Shown here: piece after piece, positions 41,710 through 50,296 of the stretch
How positions within the stretch are numbered: the stretch's first letter is position 1
Layout of the letters: each line of letters begins with the position of its first letter
DNA from: a bacterium
Lineage (GTDB): Bacteria > UBA10199 > JACPAL01 > GCA-016699445
DNA: 64,000 nt
Direction: 5' to 3'
NCBI GenBank assembly: GCA_035454885.1
Contig: DATIGE010000014.1
Location: forward strand, 1 to 64,000
Made by a program: the position numbers and the translations under genes
The notes under the pieces: generated by a model
Databases searched by the model: none
What the model was told of the DNA's origin: nothing
The model's input: only the letters and a program-made list of their open reading frames with translations

Positions 41710-43695
41710 TCAAAGCTTCCAGAGGAAAAGAACCACGAGGAAAAGGAACATATACACCAGGTACAGCTGGACACGTCCATGTTGAAAGCCTCGCACCGTG
41801 AGAAACCATGCTTGGCCGCGGCGGATCAACGGGAGAAGAAAGCGGTCCCAGACAAGATCCGGCGTACGGGAGGCAAACCGGGCCTGCGGTTCGGGGAAGT
41901 AGCCTCTCGGTCTTGAAATCGCACACAGGGGACGCAGCAGTTTTTGAAACAGAGAAACGGGAAACTGCGCGTAGGACGACGAGGTGTACTGCATCCGGGA
42001 ATTCACAACGGCATAGCCGCAGCCCCACGTCGTGGACTCTGCCGCGGTCCTTCTCGAAATCAAGGCCTTGCGAACCAGATAAAGAACGAAGACGGCCGCC
42101 GCCAGACCCAGCGCCAATTGATTGATTCCAAGAAGAACCGGGGCCTGGGCGACGAGAGGGCCCGGCGAGCCGCCGTTCAAATTCCCGAGGGAGACCGGAA
42201 CTAGGACGGAGAGCGCCCGCTCCACGGCCGGCAGCACCGCGCCCGGGAAAAAACCGATCAAACAGCAGCCTAACCCCAGAACCGCCATCGCCCCGGTCAT
42301 GAAGACGTCCGACTCCTTGGCGTCGGCCGCCTCGCGGGATCGGGGCGATCCGAGAAATTGCATGCCAAAAGCCTTCGTGAAACACGCCACCGCGAGCGTT
42401 CCGATCAGGGCGAGAATCGGGGCTCCGAACAAAGGAGTGACGTCCTTGCCCTGAATGACATGGAACGCTCCGAGATAAATCAGCCACTCGCTGATGAATC
42501 CATTGAGCGGGGGGAGCCCGCAGATCGCGACCGATCCCAGCAGGATGGCGAGACCCGTCAGCGGCATCCTCTTCAAAAGCCCCCCCTGCCGGTCGATGTC
42601 CCGGTTTCCCGTCGCATGAAGAACGGATCCCGCCCCCAAAAAAAGCAGACTCTTGAAAAGACCGTGGTTGATCACATGAAAAAGGGCTCCTCCGAACCCG
42701 AACAGGATCAGCATGGGATTTCCAAAACTTAAACCCAAATAACCGAGCCCGAGGCCGATCGTGATGATTCCGATATTCTCAATGCTCGAATAGGCCAGGA
42801 GTCTCTTGAAATCGGATTGAGCCAGGGCCCAAATAATGCCGAGACAGCCGGAGACCAAGCCGACGGCGCCCAAGGTATAGCCCCACCACGCCGGAGTGAT
42901 TTGAAAAAAACTCAAGATTCGAAGGATCCCGTAGATCCCCGTCTTGATCATGACTCCCGACATCAAGGCGGAAACGGGGCTGGGCGCCGCCGGGTGCGCC
43001 TCCGGGAGCCAGATATGAAGCGGCATGAATCCCGCCTTGCCTCCAAACCCGATCACCGACAGAACGAAAACGGCGGCGCCGGCCGGAACGATCGCCGGGC
43101 TTCCCGCGATGCGGTCAAAATCGAACGAACCGGCGTTCATTCCCAGCAGGACAAACGCGACAAAGAGGCAAAGGGTTCCCATGTGGGTCGCCGCCAAATA
43201 AAGGAACCCGGCCCTGCGAACCTGCGGGACATGGCCGTCAAAAATGACGAGAAAAAAGGCGCTCATCGCCATCATCTCCCAGGCCACCAGAAACAGGATC
43301 CCGTTTTGCGCCGTCAATACGAGCGCGATAAAGACGACAAAGACGCTGAAAAACAAGTGGAGGGACTTGAGCGATCTCTTTCCTTCGTCGTGCCGAAAAT
43401 AGGAGAATCCAAACACCGCCGACGCCCCGGAAACGGCAAAATGGAGAAACAGAAAAACGGCCGACAAGGGATCGATCGCGAGTGCGATTTGTCCCATGGG
43501 AATGGCCCAGGGGATTCGCAGCGACGACAATTCTCCGCCAAGAAGTACCTGCATGACGGGAACGAGGGCCAAGACACAACCCGCCGAGATCGTCCCCGCA
43601 TGAAGGACCGATTCCTTGCGAGGGCCCCGTCCCGGGACAAGCGTCAGGATGCCTCCGGAAAAGATCACGAAAAGAGCCAACAAGAAGAGCGTCAT
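41710..43695 (-). CDS. Ehr complex antiporter-like subunit (HyfB/NuoL-like), second copy
   Basis: A 661-residue membrane protein starting MTLFLLALFVIF; its ATG overlaps the upstream stop (ATGA). Conserved NuoL/HyfB motifs are FGGKAGFMPLHIWLPEAHPAAPSPVSALMSG, SDFKRLLAYSSIENIG and INHGLFKSLLFLGAG, giving the ion-translocation Lys/His/Glu residues. A soluble C-terminal segment has TWGCGYAVVNSRMQYTSSSYAQFP. It is clearly a paralogue of the gene just upstream, so the operon encodes two HyfB-like subunits in tandem. Confidence 0.92.
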   Translation of the reverse strand: MTLFLLALFVIFSGGILTLVPGRGPRKESVLHAGTISAGCVLALVPVMQVLLGGELSSLRIPWAIPMGQIALAIDPLSAVFLFLHFAVSGASAVFGFSYFRHDEGKRSLKSLHLFFSVFVVFIALVLTAQNGILFLVAWEMMAMSAFFLVIFDGHVPQVRRAGFLYLAATHMGTLCLFVAFVLLGMNAGSFDFDRIAGSPAIVPAGAAVFVLSVIGFGGKAGFMPLHIWLPEAHPAAPSPVSALMSGVMIKTGIYGILRILSFFQITPAWWGYTLGAVGLVSGCLGIIWALAQSDFKRLLAYSSIENIGIITIGLGLGYLGLSFGNPMLILFGFGGALFHVINHGLFKSLLFLGAGSVLHATGNRDIDRQGGLLKRMPLTGLAILLGSVAICGLPPLNGFISEWLIYLGAFHVIQGKDVTPLFGAPILALIGTLAVACFTKAFGMQFLGSPRSREAADAKESDVFMTGAMAVLGLGCCLIGFFPGAVLPAVERALSVLVPVSLGNLNGGSPGPLVAQAPVLLGINQLALGLAAAVFVLYLVRKALISRRTAAESTTWGCGYAVVNSRMQYTSSSYAQFPVSLFQKLLRPLCAISRPRGYFPEPQARFASRTPDLVWDRFLLPLIRRGQAWFLTVRGFQHGRVQLYLVYMFLFLVVLFLWKL

Positions 43696-45731
43696 GGGTG
43701 CGGGGCCCCTTCCCAGCGATCCAAAAGAAAAACGTTCCGCCAAAGAAGCTCGATGCCGTTGAATTGCCAGACAAGGAGGGCGACGAGGAAGATCAGGACA
43801 TACGCCAGGTAGGCGGGAATCCACCCCTGTTGAATACGCCGGATTCGAACCATCCATTCATGACATTGGACATAGATCCAGGGAAAGAACCGGTCCAGAA
43901 CGGCATCGGGAGTTTGCGATTCAAAATGCCCTTCAACCGGAAAATAACCATGCGCCTTGCGATCATGGACGATCGGATGGAGAACGGCTCGAAAGAGAGT
44001 CATCGGAAATTGAGCGAATGAGGACGAGGAATATTGCAGTCGCGGTCCCGTCAACGCGTATCCGCAGCCCCACGTGGACGAGGCTGACACCGTTTTTTTC
44101 TTCATGAGCCAACGGCGAAGAAGGGCCAATCCTCCGACCGTCCCCAAGAGTCCCAGGGAGAGCGATCCGATCATGAAAAGCAGCTGCATTTGATTCTTAA
44201 GAATTTGATTCGTCGCGGATGCGAGCGGCCCCGAGAGAACGCCGGCGGCCCTGCCAATGGCCGGAAACACCGCACCCGGGAACAGTCCCATCCCCAGGCA
44301 AATGGCCGAGAGAAACAACATCGGCGCCACCATAAAGACGTCGGACTCGCGAGCCTCCGCGGCCTGGGCCGTGCGGGGAGACCCAAGGAATTGAATGCCG
44401 AAGGCCTTGGTGAAACAGGCGGCTGCGAGCGCCCCGATCAGCGCCAGAGCGGGGATCCCCAAGAAGGGATAGAAGCTCCCGGAGGCGAGACCCAAATGAA
44501 AGGACCCTTGGTAGATCAACCACTCGCTCACGAAGCCGTTCAAGGGAGGGAGCCCGCAAATCGCCATCGATCCGACGAGAATGCAGAGACCGGTCCAGGG
44601 CATTTTCTTCAAGAGCCCGCCCATGTGATCGATCTCCCGGGACCCTGTGGCATGAAAAACAGATCCCGCTCCCAGAAACAGCAAGCTCTTGAAAAGGCCG
44701 TGGTTCAAGACATGCCAAAGTCCTCCCGCGAAGCCCAACAGGGCAATCAGGGGATTTTGGAAGCTCAGGCCGAGGCACCCGACGCCCAAGCCCAGGGAGA
44801 TGATCCCTATGTTCTCGATGCTGTGGTACGCCAACAGGCGCTTGAAATCATGCTGCGCCATAGCCCACAGAACGCCCAGGATCCCCGACGTCGTTCCGAT
44901 CATCACCAAGACCACGCCCCACCATGCCGGCGGATTCGGAAAAAAACTGATGACGCGTACCAGGCCATAAATGCCCGTCTTGATCACAACGCCGGACATC
45001 AGGGCGGAAACGGGGCTGGGCGCCGCGGGGTGCGCTTCTTGAAGCCAGATATGAAGGGGCATGAACCCTGCTTTGATCCCGAAGGCCACCAGGGAAAGAA
45101 GGAAGATCTCCACGCTGAGAGGGAAAATCGCCGGATTCGCCGCCATGCGCTCGAAGCTGAAAGAACCGGCAGCCCCCCCCAGCAGGAGAAAAACACCAAA
45201 CAGGCAAAGCGTTCCCGTGTGTGTCGCGACCAGGTAGAGAAATCCCGCCTTGCGGACCTGTTTTTTTTCGTGCTCGAAAATGATGAGGAAAAATGCGCTC
45301 AGGGCTATGAGTTCCCAGGCAAGAAGGAAGAGAATTCCGTTCCCGGCCGCCAGCAGAAGCGCGATAAATAATATGAGAGTGCTGAGGAAAAAATGAACCG
45401 ATCGGAGGGATCGGGTTTCCTCGTAAGGGCGAAAATAGGAGATCGCATAGAGGGCCGCCGCCCCTGAGACCAGAAAATGCAACAGTAGAAACAACGCCGA
45501 CAACGGATCGATGGAAATTTGAATCTCTCCGGCCGGAAGACCCCAGGGCAGCGCCAGGCGCGCCAGCTGCTGCCCCAGAAGCACCTGAACGGCCGGCACG
45601 ATGCCGACGGCGCAACCGAGCACGATCATCCCGGTCCACACAAGAGTTCGGACGCGTCTGGACGGGCCGGGGAGTAGCGCGACAACCGCGCCGGCAACGA
45701 ACAGGGAGAGAGCGGTCAAGAAAAGAGTCAT
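43692..45731 (-). CDS. Ehr complex antiporter-like subunit (HyfB/NuoL-like), first copy
   Basis: A 679-residue membrane protein closely resembling the next gene: FGIKAGFMPLHIWLQEAHPAAPSPVSALMSG, HDFKRLLAYHSIENIG, LNHGLFKSLLFLGAG, and TWGCGYALTGPRLQYSSSSFAQFP near the C-terminus. Its start overlaps the regulator's stop codon (ATGA). With the other HyfB-like and the HyfF-like subunits, the complex has three antiporter-like modules, which would raise the number of ions moved per electron pair. Confidence 0.92.
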   Translation of the reverse strand: MTLFLTALSLFVAGAVVALLPGPSRRVRTLVWTGMIVLGCAVGIVPAVQVLLGQQLARLALPWGLPAGEIQISIDPLSALFLLLHFLVSGAAALYAISYFRPYEETRSLRSVHFFLSTLILFIALLLAAGNGILFLLAWELIALSAFFLIIFEHEKKQVRKAGFLYLVATHTGTLCLFGVFLLLGGAAGSFSFERMAANPAIFPLSVEIFLLSLVAFGIKAGFMPLHIWLQEAHPAAPSPVSALMSGVVIKTGIYGLVRVISFFPNPPAWWGVVLVMIGTTSGILGVLWAMAQHDFKRLLAYHSIENIGIISLGLGVGCLGLSFQNPLIALLGFAGGLWHVLNHGLFKSLLFLGAGSVFHATGSREIDHMGGLLKKMPWTGLCILVGSMAICGLPPLNGFVSEWLIYQGSFHLGLASGSFYPFLGIPALALIGALAAACFTKAFGIQFLGSPRTAQAAEARESDVFMVAPMLFLSAICLGMGLFPGAVFPAIGRAAGVLSGPLASATNQILKNQMQLLFMIGSLSLGLLGTVGGLALLRRWLMKKKTVSASSTWGCGYALTGPRLQYSSSSFAQFPMTLFRAVLHPIVHDRKAHGYFPVEGHFESQTPDAVLDRFFPWIYVQCHEWMVRIRRIQQGWIPAYLAYVLIFLVALLVWQFNGIELLWRNVFLLDRWEGAPHP

Positions 45732-46435
45732 GCCTTTTTCTTTTCCGCGGCCAAGGACGGTAACCGCGATTCAATCTTTCTAATCTTGGCCAGCAGTTCC
45801 TCTTGCGAGGCCCTTTCCTTGAGCAACCGCTTGAAGATCTGGTTATGCAGGGCGTACGCCAACTGAGAAAGCATACCCAGATGGCTGTTGATGTTGGGAC
45901 AGATCAGGGCAAAGATCGTGTGCACGGGAAGGCCGTCGATGGCGTCAAAATCGACGGGTTTTTCAAGAAAACACAGCGTGAGCAAGGGGCTGTCGACGTG
46001 AAACACGATGGGATTTCTGGCGTGGGGGATGGCGAAACCTTCCCCGATGGCCGTCGACCCCAGGTCTTCCCGTGCAAGGAGCACTTGGGCGGCGAACTCC
46101 CGGTCCACATCGGCGGGAAGAGGAAGGCGGTGCACCACGGCCCGCATGACCGAGGCCTTGTCGTGGTTCGGCACATTGTAGTGGACCCCTCCGGCTTCCA
46201 AGGCCTTCTCCAAAGAAACGGAAAAAGTTGACGATCCGCCCGAGTCTGATTCTTGGACGAGTTCGGGCCGAAAGGGTTTTTTCTTGGAGGTGGCCCAATC
46301 GAGGACGTCCACGTGATTGAAGCGATACCGCTCCTTGATGCGATAGGCGGGGAGATTTTCCTCCTTGATCCATTTGTAAATGACCCGTGGGGTGACGTCC
46401 AAGAGGCGGGAGACGTCACGAATCGTTAATTTCAT
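45728..46435 (-). CDS. HTH (excisionase-type) protein fused to a PTS EIIA/PtsN-like domain
   Basis: A 235-residue fusion. Residues 1-50 form a MerR/excisionase-type HTH (IRDVSRLLDVTPRVIYKWIKEENLPAYRIKERYRF). Residues ~75-215 form a type-2 EIIA domain, with the phosphorylatable His138 in GEGFAIPHARNP. It heads the Ehr operon by a 4-nt overlap and probably regulates it, or senses nitrogen-PTS phosphorylation state. No EI or NPr gene is in the window. Confidence 0.88.
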   Translation of the reverse strand: MKLTIRDVSRLLDVTPRVIYKWIKEENLPAYRIKERYRFNHVDVLDWATSKKKPFRPELVQESDSGGSSTFSVSLEKALEAGGVHYNVPNHDKASVMRAVVHRLPLPADVDREFAAQVLLAREDLGSTAIGEGFAIPHARNPIVFHVDSPLLTLCFLEKPVDFDAIDGLPVHTIFALICPNINSHLGMLSQLAYALHNQIFKRLLKERASQEELLAKIRKIESRLPSLAAEKKKA

Positions 46436-46487
46436 AGGAACCCTTCATCGGACGCCGTCATCGGCTGTCTCTCCAAAATGCTTTTTT

Positions 46488-46517
46488 AGCATAGGCGTTT
46501 CCATCTTGATATTTCAA
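46488..46517 (-). promoter_or_regulatory. Promoter of the Ehr operon
   Basis: On the minus strand: -35 TTGAAA (46517-46512), 18-bp spacer, -10 TATGCT (46493-46488). Transcription would start near 46481, about 45 nt before the HTH-EIIA start codon. Its -35 overlaps the -35 region of the divergent arsR promoter, so the two may compete. Confidence 0.55.
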
Positions 46518-46534
46518 TCAAAAAATGATTATAT
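46506..46534 (+). promoter_or_regulatory. Promoter of the arsR-type gene
   Basis: Plus strand: -35 TTGATA (46506-46511), 17-bp spacer, -10 TTATAT (46529-46534). It is divergent from, and overlaps, the Ehr operon promoter. The start point would fall at about 46541, inside the palindrome at 46539-46552. Confidence 0.6.
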
Positions 46535-46538
46535 GAAT

Positions 46539-46552
46539 CTACAGTCATGTAG
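46539..46552. promoter_or_regulatory. Palindromic operator candidate CTACAGTCATGTAG
   Basis: Two perfect 5-bp arms (CTACA/TGTAG) around a 4-bp centre, positioned over the predicted transcription start of the ArsR-type gene. This is the usual place for an autoregulatory ArsR operator. Being close to the overlapping promoters, it could also affect the Ehr operon. Confidence 0.5.
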
Positions 46553-46585
46553 TAAACGGGAGGAGCCTCCCACGGAGGGTCCCTT

Positions 46586-46930
46586 ATGAAAACGCTGGTG
46601 AACGAGACGCTCGTCCAGGTCGCCAAGTTCCTCAGGGCGATGGGAGAACCGAACCGCCTCAAGATCCTGCGCACTCTGCACGACGGGGAGATGACGGCGA
46701 CGGATATCATCGCGGAGACGGCGGCGACGCAATCCAACGTGTCCAAACACCTGGCCATCCTGACCTCCGAGGGAATCGTCTCGGCGAGGAAGGATGGGAC
46801 CTCCACCTACTACAAGATCGCCGATCCGAACATCACGTCGATCTGCGACACCGTCTGCCGGAGCATCGCCGACCGGATCCGCCAGTCGAGGAGCACATTG
46901 AAGAACATCCAAAAGGGGGTGGCGTTGTAG
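46586..46930 (+). CDS. ArsR-family winged-helix regulator
   Basis: A 114-residue ArsR-type repressor. The core includes RAMGEPNRLKILRTLHDGEMTATDI, the recognition helix TQSNVSKHLAIL and the wing GIVSARKDGTSTYYKIAD. A Cys is present in the last helix (ICDTVCRSI) but no classic metal-binding ELCVCDL motif, so the signal is uncertain. A promoter and palindrome lie immediately upstream. A small membrane protein gene follows by 19 nt. Confidence 0.9.
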   Translation: MKTLVNETLVQVAKFLRAMGEPNRLKILRTLHDGEMTATDIIAETAATQSNVSKHLAILTSEGIVSARKDGTSTYYKIADPNITSICDTVCRSIADRIRQSRSTLKNIQKGVAL

Positions 46931-46949
46931 GCTCATTTTCTCTATAGAA

Positions 46950-47177
46950 ATGTCGATATCGCTTGAAAAAAGAGTGAGCTTCGAACCCTACAACCTCTAT
47001 TTCGGCTTTCTCTTCGGCCTGGTGGGCTTCGCCGCCTGGAGGTACGGGCGCCACAAGCAGAGCGCGCGGCACTTGATTTTGGCCGTCGCCCTCTTCGGCT
47101 TCAGCTATTTCATGCCGAACGTGTGGTGGACGCTCGGCGTGGGCGGGACCTTGACGCTTCTTCTCTTCTGGCCCTGA
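46950..47177 (+). CDS. Small two-helix membrane protein, 75 aa
   Basis: A 75-residue protein with two or three hydrophobic segments: YFGFLFGLVGFAAWRYG and a C-terminal stretch LAVALFGFSYFMPNVWW... ending LLLFWP. A basic loop (RHKQSARH) lies between. No family recognised. It follows the ArsR gene on the same strand and is probably co-transcribed. The gap 47178-47335 after it holds the cold-shock gene's leader. Confidence 0.65.
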   Translation: MSISLEKRVSFEPYNLYFGFLFGLVGFAAWRYGRHKQSARHLILAVALFGFSYFMPNVWWTLGVGGTLTLLLFWP

Positions 47178-47335
47178 GGGCGATCTCATTTTTTAAAAAA
47201 AGTCTTCGATTGCTATCCCCCCGAAAGTCATCTAGAGTCTTGCGGCATTGTAGCACTGAAGTTGCGGAGATTTGGTAATCCTGCCTCAATCTTTTCGTTT
47301 CTCAAAGTACTACAGCAAACAATAAGGAGGACATC

Positions 47336-47545
47336 ATGTCCAAACAAACAGGAACCGTGAAATGGTTCAACGACGCCAAGGGGTTCGGTTTCATCACCCC
47401 GTCGGATAGCGGAAAGGACCTCTTCGTCCATCACTCCAACATCCAGGGAGAAGGCTTCAAGTCGCTCTCCGAAGGACAGCAGGTCACGTACAACGTCGGC
47501 ACGGGCCCCAAGGGCGAGTTCGCGACGGAAGTCACGGCCGCCTAG
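47336..47545 (+). CDS. Cold-shock domain protein (CspA family)
   Basis: A 69-residue single-stranded nucleic acid binding protein. RNP1 is KGFGFI and RNP2 is LFVHHSNI, with [14 protein letters not shown] at the start, as in CspA-type RNA chaperones. AAGGAGG precedes the ATG. The ~155-nt upstream region with no gene is consistent with the long 5' leader typical of cold-shock mRNAs. A strong terminator follows at 47571. Confidence 0.95.
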   Translation: MSKQTGTVKWFNDAKGFGFITPSDSGKDLFVHHSNIQGEGFKSLSEGQQVTYNVGTGPKGEFATEVTAA

Positions 47546-47570
47546 ATTCCGTTGGATCCAAGCGTCAGAG

Positions 47571-47605
47571 AGGCCCCCGAACCGCAAGGTTCGGGGGCCT
47601 TTTCG
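47571..47605 (+). terminator. Rho-independent terminator after the cold-shock gene
   Basis: A perfect stem AGGCCCCCGAACC / GGTTCGGGGGCCT with loop GCAA, followed by TTTTCG. It lies about 25 nt after the cold-shock stop codon and 3 nt before the end of the convergent gluQ-like gene, and may stop transcription from both sides. Confidence 0.9.
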
Positions 47606-47607
47606 TT

Positions 47608-48504
47608 TCAACGTCCCAGAAGCTCCCCAAGCGCCAGCGTTCTTCGCGTCTCCCCGAATATCTTTCCCGCTTCAAAGCCGCCCCAGTCCCCCATGAAGCT
47701 CCGGCGGAATTTTTCCACCAGGGTCGCCGGAGTTTCTCCGGCGTCCAGAATCTCCTCCAACGAGGCCCCCGGCGTCCTCTTTTCGAGCCGGTGCCCATCG
47801 TCCGCCGTGACGAGAGAGCAGTGAAAAATGGCCGGGACGGGTTTTCCGCTTTTTTCCAAGTGCGCGAGGCGTTCGTGGAGGAACCTCTGCTGTCCCGCCG
47901 CTTCCTCGAGGTCCCAGGCGCGCACGAGCAGGGCGTGATCACCGTCGTAATCGTCCACTGCGCAGGCCCAGTGGTACGCGGGAGCGAACGTGTCCTTGTC
48001 CGGGACCCCCCGCACATCCAACGCCGTGCCCGTGCGCGCCACCACAAAGTCATCCCGCCCGGTCGCGTCCTCCCGGCGGACCCGCCACGCCAGAGTCGGC
48101 AACGTCGTCTTGGGAAAGACATTCAGGTCACGGCATTTCCCCGTGTAGGCGGCCACGGGACCGTGGGGCGCCGAGGCGGCGGCGTCGACGGAGTCGCGGA
48201 TCATCTTCCGGGAACAGAAGCAGGGGTAGACCAGATCCGCTTCGAGGAACTTGAGGAACGCCGTCCAATGCCGCTCAAAGGAATCGCTCTGGAGAGCCGT
48301 CGCATCCGGAACGAGGCCCAGCCGTTTCATTTCCTCCAACTGGCGCTCCCGCGCGCCCGGGACGTTTCGGGGTTTGTCGATGTTCTCGAAACGGACGGAC
48401 CACGGGAGACTCAAGACCCGCGCCCACTCGCGCGAGATCCAGGCGGTGCGGAGATTGCCCGCGTGAAAGGTCCCGGTCGGCGAGGGGGCAAAGCGGACGG
48501 TCAT
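47608..48504 (-). CDS. gluQ: Glutamyl-Q tRNA(Asp) synthetase-like protein
   Basis: A 298-residue class I synthetase fragment without the anticodon-binding domain. The HIGH-like motif is in RFAPSPTGTFHAGNLRTA. The zinc motif CFCSRKM...Y...C (CxC, Tyr, Cys) is the pattern of GluQRS. The KMSKS region is replaced by HRLEKRTPG. GluQRS attaches glutamate to queuosine in tRNA-Asp. The start MTVRF is chosen; the longer upstream in-frame extension is not protein-like. Confidence 0.85.
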   Translation of the reverse strand: MTVRFAPSPTGTFHAGNLRTAWISREWARVLSLPWSVRFENIDKPRNVPGARERQLEEMKRLGLVPDATALQSDSFERHWTAFLKFLEADLVYPCFCSRKMIRDSVDAAASAPHGPVAAYTGKCRDLNVFPKTTLPTLAWRVRREDATGRDDFVVARTGTALDVRGVPDKDTFAPAYHWACAVDDYDGDHALLVRAWDLEEAAGQQRFLHERLAHLEKSGKPVPAIFHCSLVTADDGHRLEKRTPGASLEEILDAGETPATLVEKFRRSFMGDWGGFEAGKIFGETRRTLALGELLGR

Positions 48505-48690
48505 AGACGTCACGGCTAACGTTTTTTTCGGGCCTTGGCTACACCCTCCCGCCGTGGGGCCTGTATACGGAAGTATACGAAAAGACCGGGCTTTGGTGGC
48601 ACGGGCGCGGACCGCGTGTCTAACGTCTTCAAAAGGACGGCGGCTCTCCACAACTTTCGGACCATGGCGCCGAAAAGGGCCTCGGAGACG

Positions 48691-49608
48691 ATGGTGACAC
48701 AAATGAATACATTGCCGATTCAAGCGGTGGCGCTCAACCCCCTGGCCCTGCGCGCCTTTCATCCGGACCCCGGATCCGGGACCCTCTACGGCCCGACGAT
48801 GGATATCACCCAGGGCGATGCCCAGGCGACCCGGCTCATCACCGACGGGGCCGCCGCCGCCGACGTCGAGCTCTGCACGGCCCTGGCGATTGAAGAAGCG
48901 CACGCCCTCGCTGCGATTTACCAGGGACGCGGGGTCAAGCCGCCCTGGCCGATCCCCGCAAAAAATCTGGAAGGCACCCCGTGGTTCATGGACTCATGCG
49001 CCCAGGGCTCGTCCTGGGGCGCCGCGCATTTTTTCAGCCCCGAACCCCACCGCGCCCTGGAGATCGACCTGCGCTCGCCGGGGCTGTCGATCTACACCTA
49101 CAAGATCCTCTGCGAGGCCGGAGAAGCCACCCAATCCATCATCGTGTCCGCGTCTGAATCCGTCGAGACGAACTACTATGCCTTCCGGATTCACGCCCAG
49201 AATGACGCCAACGCCCTGGAGCTCGCGCTGGGGCTCGCGAGTGCGGTCTACCGGAGCCGTCAATACGACATGGCCAAGGAATTGGGACCTTTGAGATACC
49301 GGCAAGGCGACGAGGAGTCCTGGAGGCTCGTGCCGCGGACCCGGGGCGGCTTTCTGCCGCCCAAGCTCGGACCGGAGGCCAGCGGCGGGCTCATGCTGGC
49401 GTCGGCCCGTTCCGTCTTCGAGACCGAGGGATTTGCCCAGCCGGTGGCCGCCATCGAGATTCGTCCCTCAAAAGAGGGGGATGGGACCCGCCAGGTCGAC
49501 CTCTGCCTGCATCGCCCTCCCGAGCGGTCCCGGAGACTCATGCCCTTGGCGCCGAAACTGCAAAAAGTCCTTTGGACCCCCATCTTTCAATCGATCTTCC
49601 GGCGGTAA
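48691..49608 (+). CDS. Hypothetical protein, about 305 aa
   Basis: The start is uncertain: ATG 48691, GTG 48694 or ATG 48703, all near a GGAG at 48684-48687; the longer frame upstream is not convincing. The protein is soluble-looking, with HPDPGSGTLYGPTMDITQGDAQATR near the start, a conserved-looking core (WFMDSCAQGSSWGAAHFF, ALEIDLRSPGLSIYTYK) and no signal peptide. I do not recognise the family. Confidence 0.7.
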   Translation: MVTQMNTLPIQAVALNPLALRAFHPDPGSGTLYGPTMDITQGDAQATRLITDGAAAADVELCTALAIEEAHALAAIYQGRGVKPPWPIPAKNLEGTPWFMDSCAQGSSWGAAHFFSPEPHRALEIDLRSPGLSIYTYKILCEAGEATQSIIVSASESVETNYYAFRIHAQNDANALELALGLASAVYRSRQYDMAKELGPLRYRQGDEESWRLVPRTRGGFLPPKLGPEASGGLMLASARSVFETEGFAQPVAAIEIRPSKEGDGTRQVDLCLHRPPERSRRLMPLAPKLQKVLWTPIFQSIFRR

Positions 49609-49617
49609 GGGCGGGAC

Positions 49618-50211
49618 TCACAGGAAGCCGCGCTCCTGAAAACACAGATACAACTCGCGGCACACCCAGGCGTCCGTGGCGGCGTAGAGGATTTGTTGCC
49701 GCGTGAGTTCCGCGCGGCCCCAGTTGGAGGTGCTTTGTCCCTTCGTGACGCGGAAACCCAAATACAGGGCGGTCAGGTTCCGCACGCTCGGCTGATGCAT
49801 GCCCTGCCGCTTGGCGACCGTTGATAGCTCCACCGCGCTTTTCTCCTCGAACGCAAACCTCATCCTCAACTTGGCGAAATCATCGCGCAGGCCGATGCCG
49901 GCTTTGCGGATCGTTTCGCTTTCCAGCAGTTCCGTGAGGGCCTCGGCGCAGTCCAGGCGCTTGAGCGGAAAGAGATAGACGGCATGAGAGGCGGCCACCT
50001 GAACGAGGCTCGGCGGATGGACCTCCCCCTTCCGGAACGCGGGCCGCGTCTCCGTGTCGAGCCCGACGACGCGTTCGTGCCGGATGGCGTGCAGGGCCCG
50101 GGAGAGCTCGTGGGGATTCTCGACCAGATGCACCTGGCCTTCGTAACGGCGGATGGGGAGCTGAAGAAGGTCTTCACGTGAAATGGTTATTGGGATAATA
50201 GGGGAATCCAT
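49618..50211 (-). CDS. 3'-5' exonuclease (RNase D/DEDDy-like)
   Basis: A 197-residue DEDDy exonuclease domain without the HRDC domains of RNase D. Motif I is GLDTETRP (Asp52, Glu54), motif II is AGIGLRDDFAKL, motif III is YAATDAWVCREL with Tyr and Asp. Such stand-alone proteins trim RNA or DNA 3' ends. Start MDSPIIPITIS; the longer frame upstream has no domain. Confidence 0.88.
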   Translation of the reverse strand: MDSPIIPITISREDLLQLPIRRYEGQVHLVENPHELSRALHAIRHERVVGLDTETRPAFRKGEVHPPSLVQVAASHAVYLFPLKRLDCAEALTELLESETIRKAGIGLRDDFAKLRMRFAFEEKSAVELSTVAKRQGMHQPSVRNLTALYLGFRVTKGQSTSNWGRAELTRQQILYAATDAWVCRELYLCFQERGFL

Positions 50212-50296
50212 GATCTTGAGTCTGCCGCTTCCCATTGTTAGCCGAGCCAAACCGCTGGCGCAATCCGTCAATTGGACCTGAAACCCGGAGGTTCCC

